From assembly GCA_964502145.1 (NCBI GenBank), contig CAZCVI010000009.1, positions 1 through 64,000 on the forward strand: a DNA stretch of 64,000 nucleotides, in the 5' to 3' direction. The notes below the pieces were generated by a model. That model was given only the letters and a program-made list of their open reading frames with translations. It did no database searches and had not been told where the DNA came from. This stretch comes from CAZCVI01 sp964502145. GTDB lineage: Bacteria > Acidobacteriota > Aminicenantia > UBA2199. Shown here piece by piece: positions 58,510 to 64,000 of the stretch (position 1 is its first letter; each line of letters opens with the position of its first letter). The position numbers were made by a program, and so were the translations under genes.

Positions 58510-60426
58510 CTAATAAGCGACAAAGATATACTCCCGGACACTGTTGTTATTACTGCTGACTTTATGTCCCTGATTGGCGAAACTGTAACGATGATCAACA
58601 GAAATAACCTCAACATGTTTTTTATATTTGGCCAACGAGGACAACAACTCTTCTTTAGTGGGGAGGGAATTGGAAGAATAAGAAACGACAAGTATGCTAT
58701 CCTTGAAGTTCTGGAAGAGTTTGTCAAAGGCTTCATGGGCACCGACACGGGAACTAAAAGGGGAAGGATAACTTTTGAATTTTTTGGTCTTGGTGTGTTC
58801 CTGAATTTGCAATCCTTTCCAATCGCAGGCCAGTCCTTCGAGGAAATGATAGCGCCGCACATAATCATTGTCAGAGAGTGGGCTGTAATAGGGTGGGTCC
58901 ATGTACACCAGATCCGGTTTCCCTTTTACCGTCATTGCATCGCCGCAACGGGACTTATTCTCATGGTGGTTATCGAACACGGCGTCATTGATGATTTTAA
59001 CCGCGTGGAGGAAATGATTTTCCAGAGATGTTTCCAAATCTTTGCGGTGGTCGTTGTATCGTTCGCCGGTGTAGGTGAACACGCCGCGGGGTCTTTTTTT
59101 CAAAGCGGCACGGATCAGTGCGCTCATGGCAATGGCTTGTTTGTACTTATTTTTGATCTTTTTGATATTGGCACGCAGGGAGTCAATCAACTCATTCTCC
59201 TGCGCGGTGAAATAAAGGTCTTTAAAGGTAGTGGTCACAAAACTATCGTTGTCCAAAGCGGGTTCCAGAAGTTGTTGTGCTTCTGTTTCCGAGAGGGTTT
59301 CGTGATTGTTTTCGATCAGGGCGCGGGTGAAGGTGCAACTCATGGCCATAAAATCATTGGCTAAAACTTGTTTGCCTTGGCTTTTAAACATATAACCCAC
59401 CACGCCGCTACCACTGAACAGGTCCAGTACACTGTTGAAGTGGAATTGTGATGCGGTTTGCAAAATATGAGGTAGAATTGCCTGTTTGCTGCCCATGTAC
59501 CGTGTTGTGGGATATTTTTGGACTTGTGTGTTCAAAGGTGGAGGTTCCATATGGATAAAAAGGTTTTGTTTTGGGGGGACATAAATCACCACATCCTCGC
59601 CCGTTCGTTTTTTGGCATCTTTGCTGATGCTGCGTCGGGTGTGATAGACTTCGATTTTAAAAGGACGGTAAAGATCATAGACCAGTGGGTGGTGGGAATT
59701 GGTTAAGACCACGTGGCAACCCAGTTCATGGAGCCGCATGATTTCATTGTGCAAGTCCACGTGGTCTTCCTCGTAGAATTGCTCCTTTGTATACCGTTTG
59801 AAGTCCGAATATTGAGAGATAGGCAGGTAAGGGGGATCGATATAAATAAAATCGCCCTGTTCTGCATAATCGGTTAGTACTTTTTTATAATCGCCGGTAA
59901 TAATCGTGCTGGTTTGCAGCAGTAATGAAGCTGAGCGGAGGTCTTCGGGGTTACCCAGGCGCGGATTTTTATGATCGCCGTAAGGCACATTAAACAACCC
60001 CTCGCGGTTGACCCGGTACAACCCATTAAAGCAGGTTTTGTTCAGATAAATGAGACGTGCCGCCCGTTGCACTGGCGAAAGCGTTGCTGTATCTTGGCTA
60101 CGGACCGCATAAAAGCTTTCTTTGTCTGTTTTGAAGGTTTTTAATTGTTCAATCAGTTCTTCCACATGGTGGGCTACTGTTTGATAGACTTCGATCAATT
60201 GGGAATTGGCATCCGCGATGATGCTACGGTTAGGTTTCAAAGCAAAATAAAGGGCACCGCCGCCGAAGAAGGGTTCGATATATTTATTGTATTGGGCTGG
60301 AACTTTGGCCAGTAATTGTGGCAGTAGTTGTTGTTTTCCGCCCGCCCATTTTAGAATGGGGCGTGTTTTTTGGACTGTGGCGTCCGGTACGGGGGGCACA
60401 TGGTTTCCTGAGTTTATGCTTTTCAT
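58510..60426 (-). CDS. Double Dam-type (D12 class) adenine-N6 DNA methyltransferase
   Basis: A 638-residue fusion of two methyltransferases. Half one (about 22-285): PILKWAGGKQQLLPQL, the FxGxG loop EPFFGGGALY (51-60) and DPPY (197-200) in Dam order. Half two (about 305-638): MGSKQAILPHI, DLFSGSG (335-341) and DPPYYSP (510-516). Each half probably methylates one strand of a non-palindromic site, as in other type IIS systems such as FokI. It is the first gene of the restriction-modification operon. GAAGGA lies before the ATG and a TATAAT-like -10 lies about 20 bases upstream. No mobile-element genes flank the system. Confidence 0.92.
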   Translation of the reverse strand: MKSINSGNHVPPVPDATVQKTRPILKWAGGKQQLLPQLLAKVPAQYNKYIEPFFGGGALYFALKPNRSIIADANSQLIEVYQTVAHHVEELIEQLKTFKTDKESFYAVRSQDTATLSPVQRAARLIYLNKTCFNGLYRVNREGLFNVPYGDHKNPRLGNPEDLRSASLLLQTSTIITGDYKKVLTDYAEQGDFIYIDPPYLPISQYSDFKRYTKEQFYEEDHVDLHNEIMRLHELGCHVVLTNSHHPLVYDLYRPFKIEVYHTRRSISKDAKKRTGEDVVIYVPPKQNLFIHMEPPPLNTQVQKYPTTRYMGSKQAILPHILQTASQFHFNSVLDLFSGSGVVGYMFKSQGKQVLANDFMAMSCTFTRALIENNHETLSETEAQQLLEPALDNDSFVTTTFKDLYFTAQENELIDSLRANIKKIKNKYKQAIAMSALIRAALKKRPRGVFTYTGERYNDHRKDLETSLENHFLHAVKIINDAVFDNHHENKSRCGDAMTVKGKPDLVYMDPPYYSPLSDNDYVRRYHFLEGLACDWKGLQIQEHTKTKKFKSYPSPFSSRVGAHEAFDKLFQNFKDSILVVSYSSNSLPTKEELLSSLAKYKKHVEVISVDHRYSFANQGHKVSSNNNSVREYIFVAY

Positions 60427-60679
60427 TTATTATCCTTCAAATTATATCACATTTATCAGATTAATATATGAATAAGGGAATTATTCAGCAATTCTATTTT
60501 TGAATTGCGATTGAGAGATATGAATGACTTGACTATGACCTAAAGATGGCGTAATATTATAATGGAGGTAGCTGATAAATATGAAACATTCAGGAAACAG
60601 ATATGGCCATATAGAAGAACCAAGCTTACTCCAAAACACGGTGAGAAAACAAACAATACGAAGGGTGAAGGGGGACTAA
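60427..60679 (+). other. Intergenic leader with possible 32-codon upstream ORF
   Basis: An ORF at 60581-60679 (MKHSGNRYGHIEEPSL and onward) begins 12 bases after GGAGG and stops in TAA directly before the ATG of the LRR gene. The paralog at 63147 has only a 9-codon equivalent. It may be a leader peptide or chance. The LRR gene has its own GGGGGA ribosome site. Confidence 0.35.
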
Positions 60680-63040
60680 ATGAACAAGAAATATTTTTTA
60701 ATCGTTTTGAGTTTCGTATTTTTACAATTCGCGGGATTTGTCCATGGAGCTATTCCAGCATCCGAACGGGCAGCTTTGATTGCTTTGTACAATAACACTG
60801 ACGGAGATCGCTGGAGGTATAATTTTGGCTGGAAGACTCCTCCATTACATACCGATGGGTTTGCTATGCCGGGGACTGAAGGAAGTTGGTATGGGATTAC
60901 GGTTCTTGCGGATCACGTGGATATGATTGATATGTTTAACGACGGTTCGATTTTTGGAAATAATTTGACTGGGCGCATCCCTTCTGAATTAGGTAATCTT
61001 AGCATGTTGACTTATCTTGATCTGGAAATTAATACATTAGAGGGAAATATTCCCCCAGCATTAGGGAATCTCAAAAATTTAACAGATCTTCGTTTGAATC
61101 GCAACCATCTAGTAGGGAGTATTCCCCCAGAATTAGGCAATCTCAGCAATCTGCAATATTTAGACTTGGGTTCCAACCCCTTGAGCGGGAGAATACCCAC
61201 GCAGTTGGGTTTGCTCAATAAATTGGAATATTTATCTCTGAACCTTAACAAACTGAGTGGTAACATTCCTTCAGAATTAGGCAATCTCAGTAGTTTAAGA
61301 GATATTAGTCTTTCCTTTTCCAACCTGAGCGGGAGTATCCCACCGGAATTAGGCAAGCTTAGCAAGTTGAGAACGCTTACGATGACCAGGAATCAACTGA
61401 GTGGTACTATCCCTCCAGAATTAGGCAAGCTTAGCAATTTGGAATTTCTCGATCTGAGTGTCAACCAGTTGAGTGGCGACATCCCTGCCGAATTAGGCGA
61501 ACTCAGTAGTTTGACCTATCTAATTCTCGACTCCAATCAACTAAGTGGCAGCATTCCTGCGCAATTAAGCACTCTTAATGAATTGAAATATCTTTCCCTG
61601 TCATATAATCAATTGAGCGGGAGTATCCCTCCGCAATTAGGCAATCTAAGTATTTTGCATGTGCTTTCCTTGGACCACAATCAATTGCACGGGAATATCC
61701 CTTCAGAATTAGGCAATCTTAGTGAATTGGCATGTCTATTGATACAGAAGAACCAACTGAGCGGCGAAATCCCTTCAAGCCTTATGAATTTAACAGGAAT
61801 AACAAACTTCAATATTGGCTATAATTGTCTTTCTGCAACAAATGCTGCACTACGAGTCTGGCTCGCCAGTAAACAACCCTCTTGGGAAACCCATCAAGAT
61901 CAATGTGGCGGAGGTTTACCCGAACAAAATCCACCTTTTGGTTCTTTTGATACTCCAATGGATCGTAGCACGGTTGCCGGGAGTATTGCGGTTACGGGTT
62001 GGACCCTGGATGATGGAGGTATAGAAGGTGTTAAGATATATCTTCTTGGGGGCAATACCTCAACGTATATTGGCGATGCTCTATTTGTAGAAGGTGCCAG
62101 ACCAGATGTGGTTGCAGCTTATCCCGAATACCCTTCAAATACTAAAGCCGGATGGGGATATATGATGCTGACTAATTTTTTACCTGATGGTCAGATCACA
62201 TTGACCGCTATCGCAACAGATTTAGTTGGTAAGACAACGGTATTGGGCACAAAGACAATTATGATAGACAATACCCATGCGGTCAAACCTTTTGGCGCGA
62301 TTGATTCGCCAACTCAAGTGGGGCGGGTGTTTGGAAAGAGTTACCGGAACAATGGCTGGGCGCTAACCCCCATGCCCAATCAAATCGCGACCAATGGTTC
62401 CACGATTGATGTCTTCATAGACGGGGTAATGCTGGGTCATGTCACTTATAACTTATACCGGCAAGATATTGCCGAACTCTTTCCGGGTTATGCCAACAGC
62501 AACAATGCTTGGGGTTATTATGATTTTGATACTTTAAAATATAAGGATGGTCTCCATACTATTCAATGGATAGCCACGGACAACGCGGGCAATACCGACG
62601 GCATCGGCAGCAGATACTTTACTATTCAAAACTATCATGAAGATAATGCGCAGTATGCTTCCACTCAGTCAGAAAAAATGAATCTTCAACAGATTTCCAC
62701 ATTACCCGAATACTCATCAGAACCCCTCTCTTTCAGCACGGGCTGCCACGGGAAAAATGAATGCTTGGGAAACAGCCAGCTTACCATCAAAGAACTGGAA
62801 CGAGTAGAAATTCAACTGGGCCAAAACTATACGGATATCCAGGGCTACCTCATCAGTGGCAATATATTAAATCCATTGCCTATTGGTTCTACTTTGGATG
62901 CGAAATGTGGGATATTTTCATGGTCGCCCGGACCGGGGTTCCTCGGTCGTTATGTATTGATTTTCGTGTTGACGGATGTCAATGGTTTATCTGTTAAAAA
63001 GACCATTGAAATAGAAATCGAACCGATGTTCAACAATTAG
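60680..63040 (+). CDS. Secreted leucine-rich-repeat protein with Ig-like C-terminal module
   Basis: A 786-residue exported protein (signal peptide about 1-23). A short LRRNT-like part (about 24-94, IPASERAALIALYNNTDGDRW) precedes about 12 plant-type 24-residue LRRs (about 95-385, consensus LxxLxLxxNxLSGxIPxELGNLS). A two-part Ig-like module (about 418-650, SIAVTGWTLDDGG, HAVKPFGAIDSP, GIGSRYFTI) and a tail with LPIGSTLDAKCGIFSWSPGPG match the ends of the 30735 and 34327 proteins. Likely a cell-surface adhesin or binding protein. It is tandemly duplicated by the next gene. Confidence 0.92.
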   Translation: MNKKYFLIVLSFVFLQFAGFVHGAIPASERAALIALYNNTDGDRWRYNFGWKTPPLHTDGFAMPGTEGSWYGITVLADHVDMIDMFNDGSIFGNNLTGRIPSELGNLSMLTYLDLEINTLEGNIPPALGNLKNLTDLRLNRNHLVGSIPPELGNLSNLQYLDLGSNPLSGRIPTQLGLLNKLEYLSLNLNKLSGNIPSELGNLSSLRDISLSFSNLSGSIPPELGKLSKLRTLTMTRNQLSGTIPPELGKLSNLEFLDLSVNQLSGDIPAELGELSSLTYLILDSNQLSGSIPAQLSTLNELKYLSLSYNQLSGSIPPQLGNLSILHVLSLDHNQLHGNIPSELGNLSELACLLIQKNQLSGEIPSSLMNLTGITNFNIGYNCLSATNAALRVWLASKQPSWETHQDQCGGGLPEQNPPFGSFDTPMDRSTVAGSIAVTGWTLDDGGIEGVKIYLLGGNTSTYIGDALFVEGARPDVVAAYPEYPSNTKAGWGYMMLTNFLPDGQITLTAIATDLVGKTTVLGTKTIMIDNTHAVKPFGAIDSPTQVGRVFGKSYRNNGWALTPMPNQIATNGSTIDVFIDGVMLGHVTYNLYRQDIAELFPGYANSNNAWGYYDFDTLKYKDGLHTIQWIATDNAGNTDGIGSRYFTIQNYHEDNAQYASTQSEKMNLQQISTLPEYSSEPLSFSTGCHGKNECLGNSQLTIKELERVEIQLGQNYTDIQGYLISGNILNPLPIGSTLDAKCGIFSWSPGPGFLGRYVLIFVLTDVNGLSVKKTIEIEIEPMFNN

Positions 63041-63146
63041 TTGAATTCGAGAAGATATAAGAATATAGTATGATGCATTATTTTTTGGAGGTAGTTCTGG
63101 GTTAAATGAACAGTAAAAAAACAATAGACAAATAAAGGGGGACTAA
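63041..63146 (+). promoter_or_regulatory. Leader of the second LRR gene
   Basis: GGAGG, a 9-codon ORF (MNSKKTIDK) and AGGGGGACTAA before the ATG. The last 17 bases plus the first codons match the leader of the first LRR gene, so the duplication includes the ribosome site. Nothing else is recognised. Confidence 0.4.
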
Positions 63147-64000
63147 ATGAACAAGAAATATTTTGTAATCGTTTTGAGTTTCGTATTTTTACAATTCGCG
63201 GGATTTGTCCATGGAGCTATTCCAGCATCGGAGCGGGCGTCGTTGATTGCTTTGTACAATGACACCAACGGAGATCACTGGAACTATAATAGTGGCTGGA
63301 AGACGCCTCCATTAAATACCGATGGGTTTGCCATGCCAGGAACCGAAGGCAGTTGGTATGGGATCACGGTTGAGGCTGATCATGTGGAAAAAATTGCTAT
63401 GAATTCTGGAACTTTACCTGTGGGAAATAATTTGGTGGGGAGTATCCCTTCTCAATTAGGTAATCTTAGTAATTTGGAGTATCTTAACCTGTCCGCCAAC
63501 CATCTGAGCGGAAGCATCCCACCCCAATTAGGCAATCTCAGTAATTTGCAAATTCTTTACCTTTACCAGAACCAACTGAGTGGAAACATCCCGCCCCAAT
63601 TGGGGAATCTATCCAATCTGCTCGACCTCTATCTTCAGGAGAACCAACTTACGGGTAGTATTCCTGCTCAATTATTCGATCTCGGCGAATTAAGATTTCT
63701 GTTTTTGGGTAATAACCAACTTAGTGGCAGCCTCCCTCCTGTAGGAAGTAGTCTCAATATGATTTCACTTGTCTTATCACACAATCAATTAAGCGGCGAG
63801 ATTCCTTTTGGATTTGGTGGCTATAGGTTGAAGTATCTTTTTCTCGACCATAACACACTGCGTGGTGAAATCCCTTCTAATTTTATGAAGGTCCATAGTC
63901 CAGAATTCCTCTTGATAGGTATTGATTACAACTGTCTTTATGCCACAGACCCGGAACTCATAGGCTGGCTTGACGGGTTTAACCCTGGCTGGGATGACCA
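63147..64000 (+). CDS. Secreted leucine-rich-repeat protein, partial (cut by window end)
   Basis: The frame is open from the ATG at 63147 to the window edge (284 complete codons). The signal peptide and N-terminal cap (MNKKYFVIVLSFVFLQFAGF, GAIPASERASLIALYN) are nearly identical to those of the 60680 protein. Only about eight LRR-like units follow, the later ones diverged (LPPVGSSLNMISLVLSHNQL), then the cap NCLYATDPELIGWLDGF, equivalent to the NCLSATNAALRVWL cap of the first copy. So the repeat array is shorter here. A C-terminal Ig-like module probably follows outside the window. Tandem paralog of the preceding gene. Confidence 0.88.
   Translation, partial: MNKKYFVIVLSFVFLQFAGFVHGAIPASERASLIALYNDTNGDHWNYNSGWKTPPLNTDGFAMPGTEGSWYGITVEADHVEKIAMNSGTLPVGNNLVGSIPSQLGNLSNLEYLNLSANHLSGSIPPQLGNLSNLQILYLYQNQLSGNIPPQLGNLSNLLDLYLQENQLTGSIPAQLFDLGELRFLFLGNNQLSGSLPPVGSSLNMISLVLSHNQLSGEIPFGFGGYRLKYLFLDHNTLRGEIPSNFMKVHSPEFLLIGIDYNCLYATDPELIGWLDGFNPGWDD

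Noticed and set aside
58501..59364. 287-codon plus ORF opposite the methyltransferase
   Set aside because: Antisense shadow of a gene with both DPPY motifs; no domain of its own.

Overview
The window is one contiguous piece of a Gram-negative bacterial chromosome. It carries isoprenoid and CDP-lipid genes, a site-2 protease, O-antigen-type ABC export, TonB-type C-terminal domains, type II secretion and type IV pilus-like pieces, a Hanks-type kinase and large secreted Ig/BACON/LRR proteins. I see no rRNA, tRNA, CRISPR array, integrase or transposase. Family content recalls uncultivated lineages near Acidobacteriota/Aminicenantes, but this placement is inference only; no marker gene here fixes it. 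Layout: 1-457 is an iteron-like repeat block that also forms the 3' end of an AraC-type regulator gene, and a second copy lies at 42085-42523 behind an unrelated gene. 2.2-9.7 kb (minus strand) holds a zinc-ribbon membrane protein, folC, a small coiled-coil protein, a giant pseudo-receiver/Ser-Thr kinase/TonB fusion and a four-helix membrane protein. 9.9-12.8 kb holds an OPT transporter and a second pseudo-receiver. 13-19.6 kb (minus strand) is a cell-wall and housekeeping cluster: metallophosphoesterase, GAF protein, lytic transglycosylase, D-Ala-D-Ala ligase, RuvX and MltG. 20.4-29.4 kb is a surface polysaccharide locus (Wzm/Wzt export, three GT2 proteins, one GT4 protein, methyltransferases). 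29.4-37 kb has a phosphodiester-glycosidase-like secreted protein and two large secreted proteins that share one C-terminal module. 37-43 kb has an amidohydrolase, an FAD oxidoreductase, a PilJ-like chemoreceptor and a small membrane protein. 43.6-50 kb has ilvE, then uppS-cdsA-dxr-rseP and a GspG-type pseudopilin. 50.3-55.6 kb has a divergent phosphohexomutase, an FtsB-like protein, a ZIP transporter and an ECF sigma/anti-sigma/TonB-domain operon. 55.9-60.4 kb has a dimethylargininase and a two-gene type IIS restriction-modification system. 60.7-64 kb has two tandem LRR surface proteins, the second cut by the window edge. Three signals stand out beyond the genes. First, intergenic regions carry a family of miniature inverted-repeat elements whose ends read CTGGATTCACCGCCA and whose interiors are hairpins built from tandem 9-bp repeats. 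One copy sits inside another and is flanked by a 5-bp duplication, with a matching empty site elsewhere in the window. The same kind of 9-bp repeat appears in frame inside the kinase and at the ruvX 3' end. Second, at least four genes (uppS, the phosphohexomutase, the AraC regulator and a membrane protein) have a -35/-10 promoter with a 17-bp spacer ending only 6-7 bases before the ATG and no ribosome binding site, which suggests leaderless mRNAs. Third, two proteins share a receiver domain whose phospho-acceptor Asp is replaced in the same way, and one of them is fused to a kinase and a TonB C-terminal domain.
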